From Mycobacterium sp. (GTDB taxonomy: Bacteria; Actinomycetota; Actinomycetes; Mycobacteriales; Mycobacteriaceae), in NCBI GenBank assembly GCA_019246375.1, contig JAFAQO010000159.1:1-6234 (forward strand): a DNA stretch of 6,234 nucleotides, given 5' to 3'. Made by a program: the position numbers and the translations under genes. Under the pieces are notes generated by a model that was not told the DNA's origin, made no database searches, and was given only the letters and a program-made list of their open reading frames with translations. Below are positions 1 to 6,066 of this stretch, piece by piece (position 1 is the first letter of the stretch; every line of letters begins with the position of its first letter).

Positions 1-423
1 TTCCGAGGCCGCGAGGTGAACACATCCGGAGACGGCTTCCTCGCGATGTTCGATGGCCCTCAGCGAGCGATCCGCTGCGCCATGGCAATCCGCGACGCAG
101 TCCAGGCGCTCGGCATCGAGGTGCGTGCCGGGTTGCACACCGGCGAGTGCGAGGTCCGCCGCGATGACATCGGCGGGATCGGCGTGCACATCGGCGCACG
201 CGTGAGCGCACTCGCTGGGCCGAACGATGTGCTCGTGTCCAGCACACTGCGCGACCTCGTGATCGGGTCGGGACTCGAGTTCGAGGACCGCGGCGCTCAC
301 GAGCTTAAGGGCGTGCCCGGCGAGTGGCGCCTCTTCGCTGTCGCTCTGCGCAAACCGTTGACCCGCCGTCAGAATGGCGGTGGCTCATCGCCGCTGTCGC
401 CCGGTCGGGCGGGACCGAAGTAG
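1..423 (+). CDS. Class III adenylate/guanylate cyclase, C-terminal part (5' end outside window)
   Basis: The frame is open from base 1 with no upstream stop, so this is the end of a longer protein; the GTG at 16 is an internal Val codon. Class III cyclases make cAMP (or cGMP) from the NTP. Visible are the second metal-site segment N-T-S-G-D-G-F (bases 19-39), an R-A-G-L-H-T-G-E strand, V-H-I-G-A-R (184-201) with the conserved catalytic Arg, and the family-typical end [12 protein letters not shown]. Two key positions are unusual: the purine-binding Lys of K-T-x-G-D is Asn, and the transition-state Asn of V-N-x-A-x-R is His. This pattern and the wording of the C-terminus resemble the mycobacterial Rv1900c type, in which an alpha/beta hydrolase domain precedes the cyclase; whether that domain exists here lies outside the window. 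The last ~25 residues (after about base 345) do not look like the family and overlap the convergent gene. The family call is secure; activity and substrate are inferred. Confidence 0.93.
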   Translation, partial: FRGREVNTSGDGFLAMFDGPQRAIRCAMAIRDAVQALGIEVRAGLHTGECEVRRDDIGGIGVHIGARVSALAGPNDVLVSSTLRDLVIGSGLEFEDRGAHELKGVPGEWRLFAVALRKPLTRRQNGGGSSPLSPGRAGPK

Positions 424-1835
424 CTCACTCGGCGTTGTCGGCGTTCGGCATCTCGGGTCTGCCGGTTGTGTTGGCGTTCGCTGGCAAGGTAATTGGCGCG
501 GTTCTCGGCGCGGGTGCGACGACGCTGCGGCATCATGATTGTGCTATCGGTGCACCGGTCGGTCCGTGCCGGGCGGGGCTCGGGCGTGGTGAGTCTGCCG
601 GTGGGCGCGCACAGGCTCGGGAACAGCAGCGCACTGCCCGGAGTGGTCACGTAGGTGTGTCCGGTCGGCGAGGCCCATATCACGGTGCCGTCGGGCAGCT
701 GTTGGTCGCGCCACCCCCAGAACGTTTTGACCAAATGATGCAGACGGCAAAGGCATTTGAGATTTGACGCATGCGTGCGCCCGCCATCGCCGTAGGGGAT
801 CGTGTGGTCGAGATCGCAGTGGACCGCCGGCCGGTCGCAACCCGGGAACCGACACGTCAGATCTCGGCAGCGGACGAAATCGGCCAGAGCCCGCGAGGGC
901 GCATAGGCGTCCTCCGGCGGCGCGTCGGCCGGATGAATCAGCGGCCGCAGCTTGGCCGAACGGGCGAGCTCGGTAACCAGTTCGGCGGGGATTACTGCAT
1001 CGGCGCCGATCATCGAGCCCGGGGTCTGTGCTGTGCCGTCGAGGCTGGTCTTGTTGGCGACCACGTGAATCACCACCGGCGGTGGCACTGGCGTCGCGTC
1101 GGCGCGGCAGTCCGCCCGCCCGCAGCGGCACCCCAATCGGTCGGCTCCGGCCGCTAACGCCCCCATGGCGTCGGCGCGGCGTTGTTTGTGGGTGCGCGGG
1201 TCGTCCGCACACACCATGGCGGCCAACGCATCTAACCGCGCATCTACGGCGTGGGCATCGGTGGCGATCAGCCTGCCGAAGACCTCCGTTAGGCCGTTGC
1301 CGCTATCCCAGATCGAGAACTCCCGGTCCGCCTGCTGTTCGCGGCGGCGGCGCACTGCATCTCGGTCCGCCCCGGCGACAACCTGGTCGACCTGTGCAGC
1401 TAACCGGCCGCGCGTCATTGACGGCCAGCGGCGCGCCTTGACGGCGAGTTGGGCATCGACGGCGGCCATCACGTCAGGGTCGGTGATCAGGTCGGTGCGA
1501 TAGACGATCGTCTGAAACACCGAATAGCTGATATCGCCGGCGACCAGCAGTGCGCCGACCCGGGGTAGCCGCATCCGCATGGCGCGCGAGTAATAGAAGT
1601 AGCTCGCCGCCAGCGCCTGACTGACCCGCAATGCTGCGGCCACCTCGGCAGTCACCGCCTCTTGGGTGTCGGTTGACCAAGTCTCACGTTCACCAACTTC
1701 CCGCAACCGCAAAACATCTAGCTCCCCGATTGCGACAAGCCGCTGCCCGGCTGCTTGGTTCTCCGACCGCGATGCCGCGCAGATGCGCTCCACCAACAGC
1801 GCAGCGGTAGACGGAGAAGCACAATTCTCGAACAT
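369..1835 (-). CDS. 13E12 repeat family protein: DUF222 domain with C-terminal HNH endonuclease motif
   Basis: This is an intact 488-residue member of the mycobacterial 13E12 (REP13E12) family. Residues ~10-310 are the mainly helical DUF222 region, including the family-typical R-K/[20 protein letters not shown] stretch (~217-236) and a small Cys cluster (C236, C238, C243). The HNH nuclease fold follows at ~325-370: C328-x4-C333, then D343-H344, G-G-R-T, N358, C361/C363 and H366-H367, that is, the His-Asn-His set with the zinc-binding cysteines in place. The C-terminus is Arg-rich and ends D-E-P-P-P-F, as is usual for the family, so the 3' end looks native. The ATG at 1835 has no Shine-Dalgarno in front; a -10-like CATAAT lies 7 bases upstream, suggesting a leaderless mRNA. 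The biological role of these proteins is not established; DNA nicking or cleavage is inferred from the motif. The gene is convergent with, and overlaps, the cyclase end. Confidence 0.93.
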   Translation of the reverse strand: MFENCASPSTAALLVERICAASRSENQAAGQRLVAIGELDVLRLREVGERETWSTDTQEAVTAEVAAALRVSQALAASYFYYSRAMRMRLPRVGALLVAGDISYSVFQTIVYRTDLITDPDVMAAVDAQLAVKARRWPSMTRGRLAAQVDQVVAGADRDAVRRRREQQADREFSIWDSGNGLTEVFGRLIATDAHAVDARLDALAAMVCADDPRTHKQRRADAMGALAAGADRLGCRCGRADCRADATPVPPPVVIHVVANKTSLDGTAQTPGSMIGADAVIPAELVTELARSAKLRPLIHPADAPPEDAYAPSRALADFVRCRDLTCRFPGCDRPAVHCDLDHTIPYGDGGRTHASNLKCLCRLHHLVKTFWGWRDQQLPDGTVIWASPTGHTYVTTPGSALLFPSLCAPTGRLTTPEPRPARTDRCTDSTIMMPQRRRTRAENRANYLASERQHNRQTRDAERRQRRVSYFGPARPGDSGDEPPPF

Positions 1836-1842
1836 GCGTTCG

Positions 1843-1848
1843 ATTATG
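1843..1848 (-). promoter_or_regulatory. Candidate -10 box (CATAAT) of a leaderless promoter for the DUF222/HNH gene
   Basis: On the minus strand TGGCATAAT is followed by 7 bases and then the ATG at 1835. That spacing puts the transcription start at or next to the start codon, and no purine-rich ribosome site is present, which fits the leaderless transcripts common in mycobacteria. An alternative reading is TTGCCG, a 17-base spacer and TATGGC slightly upstream. No convincing -35 box pairs with CATAAT itself. Confidence 0.35.
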
Positions 1849-1886
1849 CCATAGATCGCTGACAGCGCGTCGGCAAGCGTTGCTGC

Positions 1887-1899
1887 CTACGCCGCGTAG
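1887..1899. repeat. Short perfect palindrome CTACGC-C-GCGTAG
   Basis: Six-base arms are separated by one central base. The one-base centre is too tight for an RNA hairpin with all six pairs, so if functional it is more likely a protein-binding site upstream of the DUF222/HNH gene. In GC-rich DNA such a short palindrome may be chance. Confidence 0.3.
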
Positions 1900-1960
1900 T
1901 CCGCGAGGCGTTTGTCGCTACTAGGCGGGCAATTTACTCAGGTCTGCTGGACCGGGACTT

Positions 1961-1987
1961 ATGTGACAATGTGATCACGCGATCACG
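1961..1987. promoter_or_regulatory. Candidate operator: GTGATCAC/GCGATCAC dyad with an extra ATGTGA copy
   Basis: Bases 1971-1986 read GTGATCACGCGATCAC, a 16-base dyad with 14 of 16 positions symmetric. ATGTGA occurs twice, at 1961-1966 and 1969-1974, and GATCACG occurs twice, at 1973-1979 and 1981-1987. The GTGA...TCAC half-sites recall CRP-type and GntR-type operators, but the 8-base spacing is not the CRP spacing of 6. It lies 136 bases upstream of the DUF222/HNH start and 37 bases past the ferredoxin stop. The binding protein is unknown. Confidence 0.35.
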
Positions 1988-2023
1988 TATCGGTTAGATC
2001 GCCACTCCGATGGGCACCGCCGA

Positions 2024-2215
2024 CTATTCCGTTATCGAAATGGCCTGCCGCGGGCATTGACGCACCGCGTCGCGCACTCGTTCTTCGTTCTCCGGCGTGA
2101 CTTCCGGCTGCAGCACGGTCAGCATGTCGTCGTCCCCGAGATGGAACACTTCCGGAATGATGCCCATGCACACCCCGTTGCTCTCGCACAGACCGAAATC
2201 GACTTCTACTTTCAT
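2024..2215 (-). CDS. Single-cluster (3Fe-4S type) ferredoxin, P450 electron donor
   Basis: A 63-residue acidic cytosolic ferredoxin that should pass single electrons from an NAD(P)H-ferredoxin reductase to the P450 encoded just upstream. Cysteines are at C10, C16 and C54 (followed by Pro), in the pattern C-x5-C...C-P; the middle position of C-E-S-N-G-V-C, where a fourth cluster Cys would sit in 4Fe-4S relatives, is Asn13. Three cysteines imply a 3Fe-4S cluster. The start is the ATG at 2215, preceded on the minus strand by GGGGGAA and a 3-base gap; longer versions of this frame run into the P450 and are not real. The gene starts 11 bases after the P450 stop, so the two are co-transcribed and probably translated together. 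It is too short to hold any other domain. The ferredoxin type is secure; the partner assignment is by position. Confidence 0.96.
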   Translation of the reverse strand: MKVEVDFGLCESNGVCMGIIPEVFHLGDDDMLTVLQPEVTPENEERVRDAVRQCPRQAISITE

Positions 2216-2226
2216 TCGTTCCCCCG

Positions 2227-3432
2227 TTATCGCAATACCTTCACCGGTACGTTTTCCCAGCCCGCGACGTTCTGCATGTGAACACGCCGCAGGCCATCCC
2301 AATTCACCTCGTAGCGGGGCATGAAGTCGAGCAGCTTCTCCAGTGCGATCCTGTTTTCCAGGCGGGCCAATGCCGCACCGAGGCAACTGTGAATCCCGTA
2401 CCCAAGACCGAGGTGCTGTGCCTCGGTCTGGTCGCGATCGATGTCGAACACCTCGGCGTCGGTGAAGGCATCGGGATCGCGGTTCGCCGCGGCACCGACT
2501 AGAAAAACCGGTTTGCCGGCGGGAATTACGCCGCCACTGACGTGCGCCTCTTTGAGGGTGTAGCGGACGTTGTACTGGACCGGGCCTTCGTAGCGCAACA
2601 GCTCTTCCACCGCCGTCGGAACCTTGCTTCGGTCGTCCAGCAGCTTCTGCCATTGGTCCGGGTTGCGGGCGAAGAGCACCGCCGCATTGCCGACCAGCTT
2701 GGTGACCGTCTCGGCGCCCGCCCCGCCCAAAAGCACTGCGAACCCGGTGATTTCAACGTCGTCGAGCTTACGCAGCTGGCCGTCCTCGCCGGGAATTTCG
2801 GCGGCGATCAACCTGGTGATGAAGTCGTCTTGGGGCCTTTCGCGGCGCTCCTGCACCAGGGTGAAGTAATACATCGCGCTGTCGATGTTGGCCTGGATGC
2901 CGGTCTCGCTGGGTTCTATTTGTCCGGGTTCACGATGCAGGCTGGTGTCGATCCAGTGCCGCACCTGCTGGCGGAATTCCTCCGGCACCCCCATCATCGT
3001 GGTGATGACCTCGACGGGGAATGGTCCGGAGAAGTCCTGGACGACGTCGAAGTTGTCGGGATCGACCGCGCGCAGGTACTTTTCGACAAGCTCAACGACT
3101 GTCTCTCTCTGCGATTGAATCGCCCGCGGCGTGAACGCCTTGTTGAGCAGGCTACGCATGTGCCGGTGCTCCGGCGGATCCATGAAAATGATCGACTTCT
3201 GCTCCATGGGCACGCCCTTGCGCACCATCGCCAGATCGCAACCACGCGCGGACGAGTAGGTCTCGTAATCTTTGAATGCTGCCGCCACGTCCACGTGCCG
3301 GGTCAGCGCATAGAAGTCCTCTTCTTCGTTGTAGTAAAGCGGTGCTTCCTCGCGCATCCGTCGGTATATCTCGAACGGGCTGTTGAAAAAGTCCTCGGAG
3401 AACGGGTCGAAGACGAGCTTCGCTTTGGTCAT
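2227..3432 (-). CDS. Cytochrome P450 monooxygenase
   Basis: A complete 401-residue soluble bacterial class I P450 with no signal peptide or membrane anchor. It carries the C-helix D-P-P-E-H89-R-H-M-R93 (haem propionate contacts), I-helix G-G-A-G-A-E241-T242 (oxygen activation), the ExxR pair E277/R280, and the haem loop L343-G-Y-G-I-H-S-C350-L-G with C350 as the iron ligand. The loop has Leu instead of the usual Phe seven residues before the Cys, a known natural variation. It would hydroxylate a hydrophobic substrate with O2 and two electrons from the ferredoxin that begins 11 bases after its stop. I cannot assign a CYP family number, and the substrate is unknown; the dehydrogenases and thiolase upstream suggest a lipid, sterol-like or branched acid. 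The start is the ATG at 3432, with AGGAGG five bases in front. A 104-base gap separates it from the dehydrogenase upstream, leaving room for its own promoter. Confidence 0.97.
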   Translation of the reverse strand: MTKAKLVFDPFSEDFFNSPFEIYRRMREEAPLYYNEEEDFYALTRHVDVAAAFKDYETYSSARGCDLAMVRKGVPMEQKSIIFMDPPEHRHMRSLLNKAFTPRAIQSQRETVVELVEKYLRAVDPDNFDVVQDFSGPFPVEVITTMMGVPEEFRQQVRHWIDTSLHREPGQIEPSETGIQANIDSAMYYFTLVQERRERPQDDFITRLIAAEIPGEDGQLRKLDDVEITGFAVLLGGAGAETVTKLVGNAAVLFARNPDQWQKLLDDRSKVPTAVEELLRYEGPVQYNVRYTLKEAHVSGGVIPAGKPVFLVGAAANRDPDAFTDAEVFDIDRDQTEAQHLGLGYGIHSCLGAALARLENRIALEKLLDFMPRYEVNWDGLRRVHMQNVAGWENVPVKVLR

Positions 3433-3437
3433 TGCAT

Positions 3438-3443
3438 CCTCCT
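3438..3443 (-). promoter_or_regulatory. Strong ribosome binding site (AGGAGG) of the P450 gene
   Basis: The minus strand reads AGGAGG, then five bases, then ATG. This is the best Shine-Dalgarno match in the window and fixes the P450 start. An out-of-frame ATG partly overlaps the site but is too close to it to be used. Confidence 0.75.
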
Positions 3444-3536
3444 GCGCGGCGGGGCAGCGGCTGGAAAAGTTGCGACTGAGTGCTTGACTGTAAGGCTAAC
3501 GGTAGAACATTCTCGGCGGCCGGAAAACACGTCACG

Positions 3537-4334
3537 TCAGCCCTTTATTGCGATATCGATGGCGTCGTCCAAAACACCGAGGTCACTGCCGAGCTCGGCG
3601 GTGATGCTGCGGACCACGGCGACGTCCTTGCCGACGAATTCACCGGCCATCTGGATGAACGATGCGACGGAGCCGCCTGCTGCGACGATGTCCAGCACCC
3701 GGCTGGCGGCGCTGCCATGGGGGAGCGCGGCCAGCAAAGCCGACTCGGGAACGCCAAGCCGTGCTCCCAGCTCGACGGAGCCGGCCAGCAACCCGATGTG
3801 CGCAGCGAACAGCGCATTGTTGACGAGCTTGACCTTCTGCCCGGCCCCCAACGGGCCGACGTGCAGCACCGGATCGCCATAGCAGTTCAACACGGGCCGC
3901 ACTCGGGCGCACGCCTCATCGGTGCCGCCCACGAACAGCGTCAGCTTGCCGGCCGCCGCATTGTGCGGGCCTCCGCTGACCGGGGCATCCAGCACCTCGA
4001 CGCCAGACGACGCGCCGCGCGCCGCGATGGTCTCGACCGTGCGGGGACTTCCCGTGGTGTGCACCACCAGGACCGAGTCGGGCGCCATGGTGGCCGGCAG
4101 GTCGCCGTCCAGACATACTTGCCGTACCTGCTCGTCGGTGAACACGCACACGACGACGATGTCGGCTTGTGCGCTCAGCTCAGCCACGTCGGCGAGGGCA
4201 GTTGCGCCCAAATCAGCGACGGCAGCGCGCTTCTCGGCGGATCGGCCCAGTGCCCGCACATCGTGGCCGGCCTCGACCAGGCGAGCCACCATCGGGCGGC
4301 CCATCCGCCCGGCACCGATGAATCCGATTCTCAC
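3537..4334 (-). CDS. NAD(P)-dependent beta-hydroxyacid dehydrogenase (3-hydroxyisobutyrate dehydrogenase-like), second of a tandem pair
   Basis: A 265-residue member of the beta-hydroxyacid dehydrogenase family (6-phosphogluconate / 3-hydroxyisobutyrate / tartronate semialdehyde type), which interconverts a hydroxyl and a carbonyl near a carboxylate. The N-terminal Rossmann fold has G7-A-G9-R-M-G12. The substrate loop is D116-A-P-V-S-G-G, the catalytic motif is G163-A-G-Q-K-V-K169-L-V-N172-N173 with K169 as the expected catalytic Lys, and K236-D237 lies in the all-helical C-terminal domain. Arg31 after the second beta strand suggests NADP(H) rather than NAD(H), by analogy with N-R-T in family members that use NADP. 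The start is GTG at 4334, overlapping the stop of the preceding dehydrogenase as GTGA; with no clear Shine-Dalgarno it probably depends on translational coupling. At 265 residues it is slightly shorter than classical 3-hydroxyisobutyrate dehydrogenases (~290-300). The family is secure; the substrate is unknown. Confidence 0.95.
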   Translation of the reverse strand: MRIGFIGAGRMGRPMVARLVEAGHDVRALGRSAEKRAAVADLGATALADVAELSAQADIVVVCVFTDEQVRQVCLDGDLPATMAPDSVLVVHTTGSPRTVETIAARGASSGVEVLDAPVSGGPHNAAAGKLTLFVGGTDEACARVRPVLNCYGDPVLHVGPLGAGQKVKLVNNALFAAHIGLLAGSVELGARLGVPESALLAALPHGSAASRVLDIVAAGGSVASFIQMAGEFVGKDVAVVRSITAELGSDLGVLDDAIDIAIKG

Positions 4335-5146
4335 CGTGGGTGTTTGAGCAGGGTCAGTGCGGCGTCGGCCGCGTCGAGCACGGCACCACCGTCGGTCGCG
4401 GCCCGCTCGGCGAGGTCGACGACGAGGCGCAGGTCCTTTTGCAGCAGCGGCCCGGCGTGGCCGGCGAGGATGTCCAGGCCACCCGAGCCGCCAACCACGT
4501 TGAGTGCGAAGCTGTTGCCACTGCTGCGGGAAATGACCTCGGCGAGGTGATCCGGTGAGACGCCGAGCGCTTTGCCGAGCGCGAGGGCGCTGGCAGCCGT
4601 TCCCACGTTGGCGGTGAACAGCAGGTTGTTCAGCAGCTTGGTGGTTTGCCCGGAGCCGAGATCGCCCAGGTGCACTATCGCGTCGGCGTAGCTTTTGAAA
4701 ACCGGGCGGCAGCGCTCCACGACTTCTGCATCACCGCCGGCCATCACCAGCAGACGGCCTTCCGCGGCGGCTGGGCCCCCTCCGCTTACCGGCGCATCGA
4801 TAACCGAAACACCTTGTGCGCCAGCCTTTTTCGCTAAATCACGGCATGTGTTGGGGTGCACGGTGCTGTGTACCGCGATCACGCTGCCCGCCTTCATCCC
4901 GGCGAGCAGTCCGTTCTCGCCGCCGGCGACCTGCTCGACGTCGGCGTCACCCACGACGCACAGGCAAACCAGATCGCTGCCGGCGGCCAGCTCGGCCGGT
5001 GACCCGGCGACCTTGGCCGCGGTCTCGGCGAACGGCTCCAGCGACGCGGGCCGGCGCGCCCACAGTATCGTCGGATAGCCGGCGTCAATAATTCGCCGTG
5101 CCATGGGTCCGCCCTGACTGCCCAGCCCGATGAATCCGATATGCAT
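4331..5146 (-). CDS. NAD(P)-dependent beta-hydroxyacid dehydrogenase, first of a tandem pair
   Basis: A 271-residue paralogue of the following gene. The dinucleotide fold begins at the N-terminus with G7-L-G9-S-Q-G12, followed by R31-R32 after beta strand two (again suggesting NADP(H)). It has the substrate loop D117-A-P-V-S-G-G, the catalytic G164-S-G-Q-T-T-K170-L-L-N173-N174 and K237-D238 in the helical domain, so all expected active-site residues are present. The Gln at position 11, where relatives usually have Met, is a minor deviation in the glycine loop. The ATG at 5146 shares one base with the hydrolase stop (TAATG), and GGAGG lies seven bases upstream (5154-5158 on the plus strand), so the start is well supported. 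The two neighbours clearly differ in sequence, so this is an old duplication or a pair of distinct enzymes rather than a recent copy. The substrate is unknown. Confidence 0.95.
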   Translation of the reverse strand: MHIGFIGLGSQGGPMARRIIDAGYPTILWARRPASLEPFAETAAKVAGSPAELAAGSDLVCLCVVGDADVEQVAGGENGLLAGMKAGSVIAVHSTVHPNTCRDLAKKAGAQGVSVIDAPVSGGGPAAAEGRLLVMAGGDAEVVERCRPVFKSYADAIVHLGDLGSGQTTKLLNNLLFTANVGTAASALALGKALGVSPDHLAEVISRSSGNSFALNVVGGSGGLDILAGHAGPLLQKDLRLVVDLAERAATDGGAVLDAADAALTLLKHPR

Positions 5147-6066
5147 TAACCGGCCTCCAAATTGGCTTCTGTTTTCTGGGTCGCTGCTTCCTCAACGGCG
5201 GGATTCTCCCGCCCGACGACACACTCCTCCGCGAAGGACAAGACCTTGAGGTGGTAGGCCGCGGCGGTGTGCCCGAGGCTGAGATTGTGCCCGCCCCCGC
5301 GTTGTTCGTTGGTGATGAATCGCGGTGCGGCAGAGAACATCGCGGCTATCTCCGCCAATGCCGCGGGATCGGACTGCCAGACTTTTTCGTGTTCTGCGAC
5401 GCTGAACTGGACCGGCACACGAACCTGGGCAGCCAGTGCCGGGAAGTCGTGGCGGGGCCAGGTGGTGACCATTGCCGCCTCGTACGGCGCGCCGGTGGCT
5501 GCCTTGGTGATGCCGCCCAGCACGTCGGCCGGATACAGCTGCGTCGGGTGCCACAGCAGCTCGCCCAGACCGGGAGGGCGGTAGGTCGGGGTCGCAGTAT
5601 TCAAAACGTCGCGGGCAGCCGGGTGGTAATGCCTGCCGGTACCGGCCATTTCGATGCCGAGCAGATTGGCGCCGCGCTCATCAGCAGCCATCCGCAACGC
5701 CAGTTCGCAGCCGCTGGAGTGGGCCATCACGAATAAGCCGGTGCCGCCGGGCCATAGGCCGACGATGCGGTCCAAGGCCGCATAGGCAAGGCGGACCCGC
5801 TGCTCGGGCAGCGTCAGCGCCTCCGGATAGGGCGCCGAGCTGCCATAGCCGGGCCGGTCGAGCGCCACCACCGTGAATCCCAGCGATGCACCCAGTCGCA
5901 GCAGAGACAACTCAGGGTGACCCGGGCAGTCGAAATACGCCGCCGTAGTGCCCCCGCCGTGCAGGGCCAACACAACCGCCCGCGGTTGTGGCGCTTCGGC
6001 GACCAGCGCGGACATCGGCACACCGTCGACGATCACCACCCTGGGGCGCGGCGCGGTGCGGTTCAT
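5146..6066 (-). CDS. Alpha/beta hydrolase
   Basis: A 306-residue alpha/beta-hydrolase-fold protein. It has an oxyanion-type H36-G-G-G39, D70-R-P-G-Y-G after a core strand, the nucleophile elbow A115-H-S117-S-G119 with S117 as the likely nucleophile (first Gly replaced by Ala, which is tolerated in the family), a probable acid around E225 in F-S-V-A-E-H-E, and the C-terminal catalytic His in G-G-G-H260-N-L. No signal peptide or transmembrane segment is seen. The last ~22 residues, after V-V-G-R, are Ala/Glu-rich and probably disordered. The ATG at 6066 overlaps the thiolase stop as ATGA, and GAGGG lies seven bases upstream (6074-6078 on the plus strand). In this operon it could be a thioesterase, an esterase or a C-C hydrolase; sequence alone does not decide. 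Confidence 0.92.
   Translation of the reverse strand: MNRTAPRPRVVIVDGVPMSALVAEAPQPRAVVLALHGGGTTAAYFDCPGHPELSLLRLGASLGFTVVALDRPGYGSSAPYPEALTLPEQRVRLAYAALDRIVGLWPGGTGLFVMAHSSGCELALRMAADERGANLLGIEMAGTGRHYHPAARDVLNTATPTYRPPGLGELLWHPTQLYPADVLGGITKAATGAPYEAAMVTTWPRHDFPALAAQVRVPVQFSVAEHEKVWQSDPAALAEIAAMFSAAPRFITNEQRGGGHNLSLGHTAAAYHLKVLSFAEECVVGRENPAVEEAATQKTEANLEAG

Larger units (their letters stand above)
369..1848 (-). repeat. Probable 13E12-type (REP13E12) dispersed element; limits approximate
   Basis: In several mycobacteria, 13E12 coding units occur as dispersed repeats of roughly this size. The protein encoded here is a full-length member, so the DNA is probably one copy of such a family. Only one copy lies in the window, so repetition itself cannot be seen. 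I found no flanking inverted repeats or target duplications, and the limits given are simply the gene plus its putative promoter. In M. tuberculosis the phiRv1 prophage integrates into such elements, which makes this a candidate attachment region. Confidence 0.4.
1836..2023. other. Non-coding gap between ferredoxin end and DUF222/HNH start
   Basis: These 188 bases have no supported gene. They contain the end of the P450-ferredoxin transcript and the upstream region of the DUF222/HNH gene. Recognisable items are the candidate -10 box at 1843-1848, an odd palindrome at 1887-1899 (CTACGC-C-GCGTAG) and the GTGA/TCAC cluster at 1961-1987. I see no strong GC hairpin followed by a T-run for the minus-strand transcript. 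Confidence 0.6.

Noticed and set aside
544..1212. Second minus-strand open frame of 222 codons inside the DUF222/HNH gene
   Set aside because: Arg/Ala-rich out-of-frame reading of a gene whose own frame carries the HNH motif; no sign of a frameshift in the real gene.
1962..1978. TGTGA...TCACG considered as a CRP site
   Set aside because: The half-sites are separated by 8 bases instead of 6, and the second half deviates from the consensus.
1989..2011. ATCGG...CCGAT inverted repeat after the ferredoxin, considered as a terminator
   Set aside because: Only five pairs, a 13-base loop and no T-run; indistinguishable from chance.
2024..2653. Extended 209-residue form of the ferredoxin frame
   Set aside because: The upstream part is an out-of-frame reading of the P450; the real start at 2215 has a ribosome site and the expected ferredoxin N-terminus.
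3504..3513. AGAACATTCT considered as a KstR/TetR-type operator upstream of the P450
   Set aside because: The half-site spacing is two bases shorter than in the TAGAAC-NN-GTTCTA type motif, and the outer bases do not match.
2542..3882. Long plus-strand open frame (446 codons) opposite the P450 and the second dehydrogenase
   Set aside because: It spans two well-supported minus-strand genes and the gap between them, shows no domain, and is the usual antisense shadow of GC-rich codon use.
3480..4550. Plus-strand open frame of 356 codons opposite the dehydrogenases
   Set aside because: Mirror of the real Rossmann-fold genes; low-complexity composition and no recognisable motif.
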